Shown here: positions 10,470 through 20,185 of the stretch, in pieces
Numbering within the stretch: position 1 is the stretch's first letter
Layout: every line of letters begins with the position of its first letter
Assembly: GCF_019139535.1 (NCBI RefSeq)
Contig: NZ_CP077073.1
Location: forward strand, 4,926,501 to 4,990,500
Origin: Pseudomonas muyukensis
GTDB lineage: Bacteria > Pseudomonadota > Gammaproteobacteria > Pseudomonadales > Pseudomonadaceae
Reading direction: 5' to 3'
DNA: 64,000 bases
Translations under genes and position numbers: made by a program
The notes under the pieces: generated by a model
The model's database searches: none
Told to the model about the DNA's origin: nothing
Seen by the model: the letters and a program-made list of their open reading frames with translations, nothing else

Positions 10470-11275
10470 AGGGGCTTGACCCGCTCTGAAGGCCGCCGCG
10501 CGCCGGCCACCAGTTTTTCAACGGCCTTGCTCGCCGCGACCATGCCGAACGTCGCGGTCACCATCATCACCGCACCGAACCCACCAGCACAGTCCAGGCG
10601 CACGCCTTCGCCGACGAAGCTTTTCTGCAGGCAAACGCTGCCATCGCCCTTGGGATAGCGCAGCTGCTCGCTGGAGAACACGCACGGCACGCCATAGTTG
10701 CGGCTGGTATTGCGCGAGAAGTTGTAGTCGCGGCGCAGGGTCGAGCGCACCCGCGAGGCCAGCGGGTCGTTGAAGGTCTTGTTCAGGTCGCCGATCTGGA
10801 TCTGCGTCGGGTCGATCTGCCCACCGGCACCACCGGTGGTGACCACGGCGATCTTGCGCCGCCGGCACCAGGCGATCAGCGCGGCCTTGGCCATTACGCT
10901 GTCGATGCAGTCGATCACGCAATCCAACTGCTCGGTGATGTACTCGGCCATGGTCTCGCGGGTGACGAAGTCGGCCACCGCGTGCACCGTGCAGGCCGGG
11001 TTGATGGCGCGCAGGCGCTCGGCCATCACCTCGACCTTGGCGCGCCCGACCATGCCCTCGAGGGCATGGGCCTGGCGGTTGGTGTTGCTGACGCACACGT
11101 CGTCCAGGTCGAACAGGCTGATCTCGCCCACGCCGCTGCGGGCCAGGGCTTCGGCCGCCCACGAGCCCACCCCGCCGATACCGACGATGGCCACATGGGC
11201 CTGGCGCAGGCGCTGCAGGCCGTCGTCGCCGTAGAGCCGGGCAACGCCGGCGAAGCGGGGGTCTTCTGTGCTCAT
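10466..11275 (-). CDS. tcdA: tRNA threonylcarbamoyladenosine dehydratase (CsdL)
   Basis: ThiF/E1-like enzyme that uses ATP to cyclise t6A37 in tRNAs to ct6A. It has 269 residues. The nucleotide-binding loop GIGGVGS is at 32-38, followed by FDLDDVCVSNTNRQ. Metal or structural residues near ...YGVPCVFSSEQ and GDGSVC are typical of the family. ATG 11275 (MSTEDPRFAG) is preferred to upstream codons because GGTAG lies just before it and the family begins there. It is convergent with csdA-csdE, whose products can supply sulfur relay to this protein in E. coli. Confidence 0.94.
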   Translation of the reverse strand: MSTEDPRFAGVARLYGDDGLQRLRQAHVAIVGIGGVGSWAAEALARSGVGEISLFDLDDVCVSNTNRQAHALEGMVGRAKVEVMAERLRAINPACTVHAVADFVTRETMAEYITEQLDCVIDCIDSVMAKAALIAWCRRRKIAVVTTGGAGGQIDPTQIQIGDLNKTFNDPLASRVRSTLRRDYNFSRNTSRNYGVPCVFSSEQLRYPKGDGSVCLQKSFVGEGVRLDCAGGFGAVMMVTATFGMVAASKAVEKLVAGARRPSERVKPL

Positions 11276-11516
11276 GCTGCTACCTCGAAAAATCCGGCGC
11301 GCATTATAGGCCAAGCGGGGTGATTCCGGGACCGCGTTGGCAAGAGTCCTGCCAAGCCTGCTTTAATGTCCTATTACGTACAACGATCTGAACGACAACC
11401 GAGCGGGCCAAGAACTTCATCCCTTGTCGAAAATCCAACGCATTGCCTGCCCTGGCAGTGTAGGACTTGCAGCCAGACACCACGCCCCGCGCCTCTCTTC
11501 GGAACCACGCACACCT

Positions 11517-14108
11517 ATGTCATCACGTAAATTCGGTCTCAACCTGGTGGTGGTGCTGGCCATCGCCGCGCTGTTCACCGGGTTCTGGGCCCTGATCAAC
11601 CGCCCGGTATCCGCCCCGGCCTGGCCTGAGCAGGTCTCCGGCTTTTCCTACTCGCCGTTCCGCCTGGGCCAGAGCCCGCAGAAAGGCCAGTATCCCAGCG
11701 AGGACGAGATCCGCCAGGACCTCGAGCAGCTCAACAAGCTGACCGACAACATCCGGATCTACACCGTCGAGGGCACCCAGGCCGAAGTGCCGCACCTGGC
11801 CGAGGAGCTTGGCTTGCGCGTTACCCTGGGCGTCTGGATCAGCAACGACCAGGAACGCAACGAACGCGAGATCGAGAAGGCCATTGGCCTGGCCAACACC
11901 TCGCGCAGCGTGGTGCGGGTGGTGGTCGGCAACGAAGCGCTGTTCCGCGAGGAGGTCAGCGCCGAGCAACTGATCGGCTACCTGGACCGGGTGCGCGCCG
12001 CGGTCAAGGTGCCGGTGACCACCAGTGAACAGTGGCATATCTGGAAGGAACATCCCGAACTGGCCAAGCACGTCGACCTGATCGCCGCGCACATCCTGCC
12101 GTACTGGGAGTTCGTGCCGATGCAGGACTCGGTGCAGTTCGTCCTCGACCGCGCCCGCGAACTGCGCAAGCAGTTCCCGCGCAAGCCGCTGCTGCTCTCG
12201 GAGGTCGGCTGGCCAAGCAACGGTCGCATGCGCGGCGGCGCCGACGCCACCCAGGCCGACCAGGCCATCTACCTGCGCACCTTGGTCAACACCCTCAACC
12301 GTCGTGGCTACAACTACTTCGTCATCGAGGCCTACGACCAGCCATGGAAGGCCAGCGACGAAGGCTCGGTAGGCGCCTACTGGGGCGTGTACAACGCCGA
12401 GCGCCAGCAGAAGTTCAACTTCGAGGGGCCGATCGTGGCGATCCCGCAGTGGCGCGCCCTGGCCGTGGCCTCGGTGGTACTGGCGATGATCGCCCTGGCC
12501 ATCCTGCTGATCGACGGCTCGGCCCTGCGCCAGCGCGGGCGAACCTTCCTCACCTTCATCACCTTCCTGTGCGGCTCGGTGCTGGTGTGGATCGCCTACG
12601 ACTACAGCCAGCAGTACAGCACCTGGTTCAGCCTGACCGTGGGCGTGCTGCTAGCGCTCGGCGCCCTGGGCGTGTTCATCGTGTTGCTGACCGAGGCCCA
12701 TGAACTGGCCGAGGCGGTGTGGATTCACAAGCGCCGCAGGGAGTTCCTGCCGGTACAGGGCGACAGCGCCTACCGGCCGAAAGTGTCGGTGCATGTGCCG
12801 TGCTACAACGAGCCGCCGGAGATGGTCAAGCAGACCCTCGACGCCCTCGCCGCGCTGGACTACCCGGACTACGAAGTGCTGGTGATCGACAACAACACCA
12901 AGGACCCGGCCGTGTGGGAGCCGCTCAAGGCCCACTGCGAGAGGCTCGGCGAGCGTTTCAAGTTCTTCCATGTCGCGCCCCTGGCCGGCTTCAAGGGTGG
13001 CGCGCTGAACTACCTGATCCCGCACACCGCCAAGGACGCCGAGGTGATCGCGGTGATCGACTCGGACTACTGCGTCGACCGCAACTGGCTCAAGCACATG
13101 GTGCCGCATTTCGCCGACCCGAAGATCGCCGTGGTGCAGTCGCCCCAGGACTACCGCGACCAGCACGAAAGCGCCTTCAAGAAGCTGTGCTACAGCGAGT
13201 ACAAGGGCTTCTTCCATATCGGCATGGTCACCCGCAACGACCGTGACGCGATCATCCAGCACGGCACCATGACCATGACCAGGCGCAGCGTGCTCGAGGA
13301 GCTCGGCTGGGCCGAGTGGTGCATCTGCGAGGACGCCGAACTGGGCCTGCGCGTGTTCGAAAAGGGCCTGTCGGCCGCCTATGCCCACAACAGCTACGGC
13401 AAGGGCCTGATGCCCGACACCTTCATCGACTTCAAGAAGCAGCGCTTCCGCTGGGCCTACGGCGCCATCCAGATCATCAAGCACCACGCCAGCGCGTTGC
13501 TGCGCGGCAAGGACAGCGAACTGACCCGCGGCCAGCGCTACCACTTCCTGGCCGGCTGGCTGCCGTGGATCGCCGATGGCATGAACATCTTCTTCACCGT
13601 CGGCGCGCTGCTGTGGTCGGCGGCGATGATCATCGTGCCGCATCGGGTCGACCCGCCGCTGATGATGTTCGCCATCCCGCCGCTGGCGCTGTTCTTCTTC
13701 AAGGTCGGCAAGATCCTGTTCCTCTACCGCCGTGCGGTGGGGGTCGACCTGAAGGATGCCTTCGCCGCGGCCCTGGCGGGGCTGGCGCTGTCGCACACCA
13801 TCGCCAAGGCAGTGCTGTACGGCTTCTTCACCAGCAGCATGCCGTTCTTCCGCACGCCGAAGAACGCCGACAGCCATGGCCTGTTGGTGGCGCTTGCCGA
13901 AGCCCGCGAAGAGCTGTTCATCATGCTGATGCTGTGGGGCGCGGCGCTGGGGATCTACCTGGTGCAGGGGCTGCCGAGTTCGGACATGCGCTTCTGGGTG
14001 GCGATGCTGCTGGTGCAGTCGCTGCCGTACCTGGCGGCGCTGGTGATGGCGTTGCTGTCGTCGCTGCCCAAGCCCGCCGAAAAGGCCGCCGAAACACAAC
14101 AGGCTTGA
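11517..14108 (+). CDS. ndvB: NdvB-type cyclic beta-glucan glucosyltransferase (GH17-like plus GT2)
   Basis: Inner-membrane protein of 863 residues. After a membrane anchor (about 7-27) comes a GH17-like domain (about 40-300) that keeps both glycosidase acids in VVGNEALF and LLLSEVGWPS. Several membrane helices follow (about 325-415), then a GT2 synthase domain with DSDYC, the CEDAELGL acid and QRFRW, and a C-terminal membrane bundle. P. aeruginosa PA1163 has the same build and the same neighbours (dapE, rlmA); it makes periplasmic cyclic (1,3)-glucans tied to biofilm drug tolerance. ATG 11517 is chosen because the anchor starts there. Function is inferred from that ortholog. Confidence 0.88.
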   Translation: MSSRKFGLNLVVVLAIAALFTGFWALINRPVSAPAWPEQVSGFSYSPFRLGQSPQKGQYPSEDEIRQDLEQLNKLTDNIRIYTVEGTQAEVPHLAEELGLRVTLGVWISNDQERNEREIEKAIGLANTSRSVVRVVVGNEALFREEVSAEQLIGYLDRVRAAVKVPVTTSEQWHIWKEHPELAKHVDLIAAHILPYWEFVPMQDSVQFVLDRARELRKQFPRKPLLLSEVGWPSNGRMRGGADATQADQAIYLRTLVNTLNRRGYNYFVIEAYDQPWKASDEGSVGAYWGVYNAERQQKFNFEGPIVAIPQWRALAVASVVLAMIALAILLIDGSALRQRGRTFLTFITFLCGSVLVWIAYDYSQQYSTWFSLTVGVLLALGALGVFIVLLTEAHELAEAVWIHKRRREFLPVQGDSAYRPKVSVHVPCYNEPPEMVKQTLDALAALDYPDYEVLVIDNNTKDPAVWEPLKAHCERLGERFKFFHVAPLAGFKGGALNYLIPHTAKDAEVIAVIDSDYCVDRNWLKHMVPHFADPKIAVVQSPQDYRDQHESAFKKLCYSEYKGFFHIGMVTRNDRDAIIQHGTMTMTRRSVLEELGWAEWCICEDAELGLRVFEKGLSAAYAHNSYGKGLMPDTFIDFKKQRFRWAYGAIQIIKHHASALLRGKDSELTRGQRYHFLAGWLPWIADGMNIFFTVGALLWSAAMIIVPHRVDPPLMMFAIPPLALFFFKVGKILFLYRRAVGVDLKDAFAAALAGLALSHTIAKAVLYGFFTSSMPFFRTPKNADSHGLLVALAEAREELFIMLMLWGAALGIYLVQGLPSSDMRFWVAMLLVQSLPYLAALVMALLSSLPKPAEKAAETQQA

Positions 14109-14130
14109 GAATACCGGGGGCGCTACGCGC

Positions 14131-14192
14131 CCCTTTCGCGACACAAGGCCGCTCGCGTACGCCTGTAGGAGCGGCCTTGTGTCGCGAAAGGG
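14131..14192. repeat. REP pair with 24-bp perfect arms
   Basis: 14131-14154 (CCCTTTCGCG... GCCGCTC) is perfectly complementary to 14169-14192 with a 14-nt loop. It is the same REP family as at 10358-10469 but with the arms closer together. It lies between ndvB and dapE and may terminate or stabilise ndvB mRNA. Confidence 0.9.
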
Positions 14193-14279
14193 CCGCACAG
14201 CGGCCCCATTGGCCTGTCAGTTTGCTATAAGATAACGCCCCTCAGTTTCCCCCGCCTTGCCTTGCCCCGGAGTCCTGCA

Positions 14280-15431
14280 ATGACGGCCCCAGCCGAGCTT
14301 TCGCCTACCCTGCAACTGGCCTGCGACCTGATCCGTCGTCCCTCGGTCACCCCGGTCGACGCCGACTGCCAGACCCAGATGATGAACCGCCTGGGCGCTG
14401 TCGGCTTCCAGCTCGAGCCGATGCGCTTCGAGGACGTCGACAACTTCTGGGCCAGCCACGGCAACCAGGCCGGCCCGGTGCTGTGCTTCGCCGGCCACAC
14501 CGACGTAGTGCCCACCGGCCCCGTGCAGCAGTGGCAGCATGAACCGTTCGAGGCGTTGATCGACGCCGACGGCATGCTCTGCGGCCGCGGCGCCGCCGAC
14601 ATGAAAGGCAGCCTGGCATCGATGGTGGTGGCCTGCGAGCGCTTCGTGCAGGACTACCCGAACCACCGCGGCAAGGTCACCTTCCTGATCACCAGCGACG
14701 AGGAAGGCCCGGCCCACCACGGCACCAAGGCCGTGGTCGAGCGCCTGAAGGCACGCAACGAACGCCTGGACTGGTGCATCGTCGGCGAGCCGTCGAGCAC
14801 CAGCCTGCTCGGCGACGTGGTCAAGAACGGCCGCCGTGGCTCGCTCGGTGCCACCCTGACCGTGCGCGGCAAGCAGGGCCACGTGGCCTACCCGCACCTG
14901 GCACGCAACCCGATCCACCTGGCCGCCCCGGCCCTGGCCGAGCTTGCCGCCGAGCACTGGGACGAAGGCAATGCGTTCTTCCCGCCGACCAGCTTCCAGA
15001 TCTCCAACCTCAACGCTGGCACCGGCGCCACCAACGTGGTCCCGGGCGAGCTGACGGCGCTGTTCAACTTCCGTTTCTCTACCGAATCGACCGTCGAAGG
15101 CCTGCAACAGCGGGTCGCGGCGATCCTCGACAAGCATCAGCTGCAGTGGCACATCGACTGGGCGCTGTCGGGCCTGCCGTTCCTCACCGAGCCGGGCGAC
15201 CTGCTCGATGCGGTGTCCTCGAGCATCAAGGCGGTCACCGGCCGCGAGACCCGGCCGTCGACCAGCGGCGGCACTTCCGATGGCCGCTTCATCGCCACCA
15301 TGGGCACCCAGGTGGTCGAGCTCGGCCCGGTCAACGCCACCATTCACCAGGTGGATGAGCGCATCCTGGCCAGCGACCTCGACCTGCTGACCGAGATCTA
15401 CTACCAGACAATGGTACGGTTGCTCGCCTGA
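14280..15431 (+). CDS. dapE: Succinyl-diaminopimelate desuccinylase
   Basis: Zinc aminoacylase of the M20 family that releases LL-DAP and succinate in the succinylase pathway. It has 383 residues. Metal and catalytic motifs are present: [13 protein letters not shown] (near 65-78), [13 protein letters not shown] (near 100) and [12 protein letters not shown] (near 140, with the catalytic Glu pair). GGAG lies 8 nt before ATG 14280; an in-frame codon at 14262 lacks a ribosome site. The last base of its TGA is the first base of the rlmA ATG. Confidence 0.96.
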   Translation: MTAPAELSPTLQLACDLIRRPSVTPVDADCQTQMMNRLGAVGFQLEPMRFEDVDNFWASHGNQAGPVLCFAGHTDVVPTGPVQQWQHEPFEALIDADGMLCGRGAADMKGSLASMVVACERFVQDYPNHRGKVTFLITSDEEGPAHHGTKAVVERLKARNERLDWCIVGEPSSTSLLGDVVKNGRRGSLGATLTVRGKQGHVAYPHLARNPIHLAAPALAELAAEHWDEGNAFFPPTSFQISNLNAGTGATNVVPGELTALFNFRFSTESTVEGLQQRVAAILDKHQLQWHIDWALSGLPFLTEPGDLLDAVSSSIKAVTGRETRPSTSGGTSDGRFIATMGTQVVELGPVNATIHQVDERILASDLDLLTEIYYQTMVRLLA

Positions 15432-16243
15432 TGCTCGCCTGCCCTCTTTGCCAGGCGCCCCTGGCGCGTCTCGACAACGGCGTGGCCTGCCCGGCCGGCC
15501 ACCGCTTCGACCGCGCCCGCCAGGGCTACCTGAACCTGCTGCCGGTGCAGCACAAGAACAGCCGCGACCCAGGCGACAACCAGGCCATGGTGCAAGCCCG
15601 CCGCGACTTCCTCGACGCCGGCCACTATGCGCCGGTGGCCGGGCGCCTGGCGCAACTGGCTGCCGAGCGCCAGCCAGGCGCCTGGCTGGACATCGGCTGC
15701 GGCGAGGGTTATTACACCGCGCAGATCGCCCAGGCCCTGCCAGCAGCCGACGGCTACGCCCTGGACATCTCCCGCGAGGCGGTCAAGCGCGCCTGCCGCC
15801 GCGCCCCGCAGCTCACCTGGATGGTCGCCAGCATGGCCCGCGTGCCCCTGGCCGACGCCAGCTGCGGCTTCATCGCCAGCGTGTTCAGCCCGTTGGACTG
15901 GGCCGAAGCCAAGCGCCTGCTCGCCCCCGGTGGCGGCCTGATGCGGGTTGGCCCGACCAGCGGCCACCTGATGGAACTGCGCGAGGTGCTCTACGATGAA
16001 GTACGCCCCTACGCCGACGACAAGCACCTGGCGCTGGTGCCGCCAGGCATGCACCACGCCCACAGCGAAACCCTGGAATTTCGCCTGCGCCTGGTCGAGG
16101 CCAAGGCCCGCGCCGACCTGCTGGCCATGACCCCGCACGGCTGGCGCGCCAGCGCCGAGAAACGCGCGCAGGTCATCGACCAGCCCGAGCCGTTCGAGGT
16201 CACGGTTTCCATGCGTTATGACTATTTCGTGCGCCAAGACTGA
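15431..16243 (+). CDS. rlmA: 23S rRNA (guanine-745-N1)-methyltransferase
   Basis: SAM-dependent enzyme (RrmA) that methylates G745 in helix 35 of 23S rRNA. It has 270 residues. An N-terminal zinc site is visible as C4, C7, C20 and H24 (ACPLCQAP ... VACPAGHRFD). The SAM-binding loop is LDIGCGEGYY near residue 80. The start overlaps the dapE stop by one base, which suggests coupled translation. The order dapE-rlmA is conserved in Pseudomonas. Confidence 0.93.
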   Translation: MLACPLCQAPLARLDNGVACPAGHRFDRARQGYLNLLPVQHKNSRDPGDNQAMVQARRDFLDAGHYAPVAGRLAQLAAERQPGAWLDIGCGEGYYTAQIAQALPAADGYALDISREAVKRACRRAPQLTWMVASMARVPLADASCGFIASVFSPLDWAEAKRLLAPGGGLMRVGPTSGHLMELREVLYDEVRPYADDKHLALVPPGMHHAHSETLEFRLRLVEAKARADLLAMTPHGWRASAEKRAQVIDQPEPFEVTVSMRYDYFVRQD

Positions 16244-16262
16244 GCACACACCGGAGCCCCCC

Positions 16263-16640
16263 ATGCGTCAACCCGATATCGAGATCTACCTCAAGGACGA
16301 CGAGGTCGATCACAAGCAGATCGCCGACTGGCTGACCCAAGCCCTGGGCCCGTGCAGCGAATGGAAGCAAAAAGGCCAGACCTTCAAGTGCACGGCCGGT
16401 AACATTCCGGTCACCTGGTTACCCAAGGCTGTGGGGAAATGGAACAGCCTGTACCTGGAAAGCGACCAGACGCCCTGGGCCGACGACATCGCCTGCGCCC
16501 GCGCGGCATTTGCCGCACTCAACGTCGAAGTACGTTGCGCGCCAGGTAGCTGGAGCGAGGAAGATGGGGAAGAAGATGCCGACCGCTGGATCCGCATCAG
16601 CGCCGACGGTGAACAGGAAATCACCTGGCGCACGAGCTGA
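16263..16640 (+). CDS. Conserved small protein of unknown function
   Basis: A 125-residue soluble acidic protein with no membrane segment or signal peptide. The N-terminus reads MRQPDIEIYLKDDEVD; a central FKCTAGNIPVTWLPKAVGKW and an acidic EEDGEEDADRW near the end stand out. ATG 16263 follows CGGAGCC. It lies 19 bp after rlmA and is convergent with the cold-shock gene. P. aeruginosa has an equivalent hypothetical gene at this position. I do not recognise a function. Confidence 0.75.
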   Translation: MRQPDIEIYLKDDEVDHKQIADWLTQALGPCSEWKQKGQTFKCTAGNIPVTWLPKAVGKWNSLYLESDQTPWADDIACARAAFAALNVEVRCAPGSWSEEDGEEDADRWIRISADGEQEITWRTS

Positions 16641-16656
16641 TGACGCTGCGCATCAG

Positions 16657-16684
16657 GCTGCAAGTTCCACGGTCAACTTGCAGC
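16657..16684. terminator. Hairpin between convergent genes (probable bidirectional terminator)
   Basis: The perfect 10-bp stem GCTGCAAGTT/AACTTGCAGC (16657-16666 with 16675-16684) has an 8-nt loop. It lies in the 64-bp gap between two convergent stops, the usual place for a shared terminator. T-runs on either side are weak. Confidence 0.6.
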
Positions 16685-16704
16685 TTGAGCGTACGGCCTA
16701 AGGC

Positions 16705-16914
16705 TTAGAGCCCTACCACGTCCTCGGCTTGCAGGCCTTTCTGGCCTTGCACGAGGGCGTATTCAACCTGCTGCCCCTCGACCAGGGTGCGATGCCCCTC
16801 ACCGCGGATAGCCCGATAGTGGACGAACACGTCCGCACCACCTTCGCGCTGAATGAAGCCATAACCCTTGGCATCGTTGAACCACTTCACATTCCCAGTC
16901 TCACGAGACGACAT
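16705..16914 (-). CDS. Cold-shock domain protein
   Basis: A 69-residue single-domain nucleic-acid chaperone of the CspA family. RNP1 (KGYGFI) and RNP2 (VFVHY) are intact, and the N-terminus has the usual [13 protein letters not shown]. It differs from the most common Csp by the less usual [17 protein letters not shown] segment, similar to the Pseudomonas CapB/CspD type. CGGAG precedes the ATG. The leader upstream is long and carries two strong hairpins (see the separate entry), which suggests post-transcriptional control. Confidence 0.93.
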   Translation of the reverse strand: MSSRETGNVKWFNDAKGYGFIQREGGADVFVHYRAIRGEGHRTLVEGQQVEYALVQGQKGLQAEDVVGL

Positions 16915-17032
16915 CTGAACTACTCCGGATTTTTATTTTGAAGATCGCCTTGCAGGCACGGGATCAACTGCTCGAGGGCCCGTGCCAACGCCGCTTGCCC
17001 GAACTACCTTGCAAGCGGCAGGCCGAGTATAT
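16915..17032 (-). promoter_or_regulatory. Structured leader and candidate promoter of the cold-shock gene
   Basis: On the reverse strand, TATACT (17026-17031) is a good -10 box, which would give a leader of about 105 nt. That leader holds two perfect 8-bp stems: GCAAGCGG/CCGCTTGC (17011-17018 with 16991-16998) and CCCGTGCC/GGCACGGG (16979-16986 with 16955-16962). No convincing -35 was found. Long folded leaders are a known feature of cold-shock mRNAs. Whether this one responds to temperature is inference. Confidence 0.45.
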
Positions 17033-17150
17033 GACAGGCAACAAAAAAATTTCATGACGGCCGGGAGAATCGCCGAATTTTGCTGAACTTACGCAGATAC
17101 GGCAGACTAACCGCCTGTAAAACACCGAAACTTCACCAGGGCCCCACCCC

Positions 17151-19640
17151 ATGACCCGTTCTCCCCTGCGCCGCCTTATCTTCGGCGCCCTGCGTCGCGT
17201 GCTGTACCTGTGGGTGCGCTCCGAGACCATCAACCAGTCCTCGCTCACCCTCAAGCTCGACCGCAGCCGTCCGGTGTTCTACGCCCTGCCCTCGCCGTCG
17301 CTCACCGACCTGGCGGTGATCGACCACGAATGCACCAAAGCGGGGCTGCCACGCCCGGTGCTGCCGGTCAGCGTAGGCCCCCTGCAAGAGCCAGCCGCGT
17401 TCTTCTACCTGACTCCCGACCCGGACTGGCTCGGCCGCCATGACAAGCGTGGCGCGCCACCCACCCTGGAACGCCTGGTCGCGGCGATCAGCCAGCACGC
17501 CGAGGAAGATGCCCAGATCATTCCGGTGAGCGTGTTCTGGGGCCAGACCCCGGCCAGCGAGTCGAGCCCGTGGAAACTGCTGTTCGCCGACAGCTGGGCC
17601 GTCACCGGTCGCCTGCGCCGCCTGCTCAGCGTGTTGATCCTGGGGCGCAAGACCCGCGTGCAGTTCTCCGCGCCCATCCACCTGCGCGAGCTGGTCGCCC
17701 ACAACAAGGGCCATGAACGCACCGTGCGCATGGCCCAGCGGGTCATGCGCGTGCATTTTCGCAATCTCAAGACCGCGGTGATCGGCCCGGATATCTCGCA
17801 CCGACGCAACCTGGTCAAGGGCCTGGTCCACGACCCGCTGGTGCGCCAGGCCATCAGCGACGAGGCCGACCGCGAGAAGATCCCCTACGCCAAGGCCGAG
17901 GCCAAGGCGCTGCACTACGGCAACGAGATCGCCTCGGACTACACCTACACCGCCATCCGCTTCCTCGAAGTGGTGCTCAGCTGGTTCTGGAACAAGATCT
18001 ACGACGGCATCAAGGTCAACCACATCGAGCAGGTGCAGGGTATCGCCCCGGGCCACGAAGTGATCTACGTGCCCTGCCACCGCAGCCACATCGACTACCT
18101 GCTGCTGTCCTACCTGCTGTTCCGCAACGGCCTGACGCCGCCGCACATCGCCGCCGGCATCAACCTCAACATGCCGGTGATCGGCGGCCTGCTGCGCCGC
18201 GGCGGGGCGTTCTTCATGCGCCGCACCTTCAAGGGCAACCCGCTGTACACCGCGGTGTTCAACGAATACCTGCACACCCTGTTCAGCAAGGGCTTCCCGG
18301 TGGAGTACTTCGTCGAGGGCGGGCGCTCGCGTACCGGACGCATGCTGCAGCCGCGCACCGGCATGCTGGCGATCACCCTGCGCAGCTTCCTGCGCTCCTC
18401 GCGCACGCCGATCGTCTTCGTGCCGGTGTACATCGGCTACGAGCGGGTGCTCGAAGGCCGCACCTACCTCGGCGAGCTGCGCGGCGCGAGCAAGAAGAAA
18501 GAATCGATCTTCGACATCTTCAAGGTCATCGGCGCGCTCAAGCAGCGCTTCGGCCAGGTCTATGTCAACTTCGGCGAGCCGATTCGCCTGAACAACTTCC
18601 TCGACCAGCAACAGCCCGGCTGGCGCGAGCAGGCGCTCGGGCCGCAGTTCCGCCCGGCCTGGCTCAACGACACCACCACCCGCCTGGGCGAGACCGTGGC
18701 CCGCCACCTCAACGAGGCGGCGGCGATCAACCCGGTCAACCTGGTGGCCCTGGCGCTGCTGTCGACCACCCGCCTGGCCCTGGACGAACGCGCCCTGACC
18801 CGCGTGCTCGACCTGTACCTGGCCTTGCTGCGCCAGGTGCCCTACTCGCCCCACACCACCCTGCCCGAAGGCGACGGCAAGGCGCTGATCGAGCATGTAC
18901 TGGGCATGGACCTGCTGGCCGAGCAGAAGGACGCGCTGGGCCGCATCCTCTACCTGGACGAAGCCAACGCGGTGCTGATGACCTACTACCGCAACAACGT
19001 CCTGCACATCTTTGCCCTGCCGGGGCTGCTGGCGAGCTTCTTCCTCAGCAGCTCGCGCATGAGCCGCGAGCTGCTGGGCCAGTACGTACGGGCGCTGTAT
19101 CCCTACCTGCAGGCCGAGCTGTTCCTGCGCTGGGCACCCGAGCAACTGGACGAGGTGATCGACCAGTGGTTGGCGGCGCTGGTCGAGCAGGGCCTGCTGC
19201 GCCAGGAGGGCGAGCTGTACCTGCGCCCGGCGCCGAGCTCGCGGCAGTTCGTGCTGCTGACCCTGCTGGCGCGGACCATCACCCAGACCCTGCAGCGCTT
19301 CTACATGGCCACCTCGCTGCTGCTCAACAGCGGCCAGCACACGCTGAATGCCGAGGAACTGGAAGAGTTGTGCGTGATGATGGGCCAGCGCCTGTCGATC
19401 CTGCATGGGCTCAACGCCCCGGAGTTCTTCGACAAGACCCTGTTCCGCCACTTCATCCAGACCCTGGTGCGCGAAGGCGTGCTACAGCCTGATGCCGACG
19501 GCAAGCTGGGCTACCGCGACAAGCTCGCCGAACTGGCCGAAGGCGTGGCCAAGCGCGTGCTGTCGGCCGAGCTGCGCCTGTCGATTCGCCAGGTGGCGCT
19601 GCACCGGGATGAAACGCCGGAGCCCGTGGCGCCTGAGTGA
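17151..19640 (+). CDS. plsB: Glycerol-3-phosphate 1-O-acyltransferase
   Basis: Inner-membrane enzyme that acylates sn-glycerol-3-phosphate at position 1, the first step of phospholipid synthesis. It has 829 residues, normal for PlsB. The catalytic HX4D motif is H310-D315 ([10 protein letters not shown]), followed by [13 protein letters not shown], the substrate-binding [10 protein letters not shown] and a P-x-x-x-x-Y block ([12 protein letters not shown]). The gene is divergent from the cold-shock gene across a 236-bp gap. ATG 17151 directly precedes the conserved [10 protein letters not shown]. Confidence 0.96.
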   Translation: MTRSPLRRLIFGALRRVLYLWVRSETINQSSLTLKLDRSRPVFYALPSPSLTDLAVIDHECTKAGLPRPVLPVSVGPLQEPAAFFYLTPDPDWLGRHDKRGAPPTLERLVAAISQHAEEDAQIIPVSVFWGQTPASESSPWKLLFADSWAVTGRLRRLLSVLILGRKTRVQFSAPIHLRELVAHNKGHERTVRMAQRVMRVHFRNLKTAVIGPDISHRRNLVKGLVHDPLVRQAISDEADREKIPYAKAEAKALHYGNEIASDYTYTAIRFLEVVLSWFWNKIYDGIKVNHIEQVQGIAPGHEVIYVPCHRSHIDYLLLSYLLFRNGLTPPHIAAGINLNMPVIGGLLRRGGAFFMRRTFKGNPLYTAVFNEYLHTLFSKGFPVEYFVEGGRSRTGRMLQPRTGMLAITLRSFLRSSRTPIVFVPVYIGYERVLEGRTYLGELRGASKKKESIFDIFKVIGALKQRFGQVYVNFGEPIRLNNFLDQQQPGWREQALGPQFRPAWLNDTTTRLGETVARHLNEAAAINPVNLVALALLSTTRLALDERALTRVLDLYLALLRQVPYSPHTTLPEGDGKALIEHVLGMDLLAEQKDALGRILYLDEANAVLMTYYRNNVLHIFALPGLLASFFLSSSRMSRELLGQYVRALYPYLQAELFLRWAPEQLDEVIDQWLAALVEQGLLRQEGELYLRPAPSSRQFVLLTLLARTITQTLQRFYMATSLLLNSGQHTLNAEELEELCVMMGQRLSILHGLNAPEFFDKTLFRHFIQTLVREGVLQPDADGKLGYRDKLAELAEGVAKRVLSAELRLSIRQVALHRDETPEPVAPE

Positions 19641-19750
19641 CCATGAGTGCTTGCGCAGGCTGCAGGGGCGCCACCCGCCATGCTGTACGAAAAATCCGCT
19701 AAAGTCCCTGAGGTTGGCCACAAGCCAGCCTCATGTATACCGGAGACCCC

Positions 19751-20149
19751 ATGAAAAAACTCTTGATGCTGTGCTGCGCGTCCCTGCTTGCAGCGTGCTC
19801 CAGCAACACTTCCTCGCCCCAGGCCAGGCTGGACGGCGAGGTCTTCTACCTGCAGCGCATGGCCCTGCCGGCGGCCGCCACCCTCAGCGTCGAGCTGCAG
19901 GACGTGTCGCTGATGGACGCCCCGGCCGTGACCCTGGCCCGCCAGGCCGGCCCGGTCAAAGGCAACGTGCCGCTGCCGTTCCACCTCGAGTATGACCCGG
20001 CCCAGATCAAGCCCGGCCACCGCTACGCGGTGAGCGCACGCATCGAGCTGGACGGCAAGCTGCTGTTCATCAACACCGAGCACCATGGCGTCCAGCTCGA
20101 CGGCAGCGACAGCCTGCCGCTGCGGGTCAAGGTCGACCCGGTGCGCTGA
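19751..20149 (+). CDS. YbaY-family lipoprotein
   Basis: A 132-residue predicted lipoprotein. The signal peptide MKKLLMLCCASLLAACSS has a lipobox LAAC with the lipidated cysteine at 16. The mature part matches the YbaY-type beta-sandwich (LSVELQDVSLMDAP near 43-57, PFHLEYDPAQIKPGHRY and ARIELDGKLLFINTE). ATG 19751 was chosen over the upstream in-frame ATG at 19733, as it starts the signal peptide. It is 37 bp upstream of a DUF4197 gene, probably co-transcribed. The molecular role is unknown. Confidence 0.85.
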   Translation: MKKLLMLCCASLLAACSSNTSSPQARLDGEVFYLQRMALPAAATLSVELQDVSLMDAPAVTLARQAGPVKGNVPLPFHLEYDPAQIKPGHRYAVSARIELDGKLLFINTEHHGVQLDGSDSLPLRVKVDPVR

Positions 20150-20185
20150 ACCCCGTTCGTTCCATTCTGCCCATAAGGAAATCCC

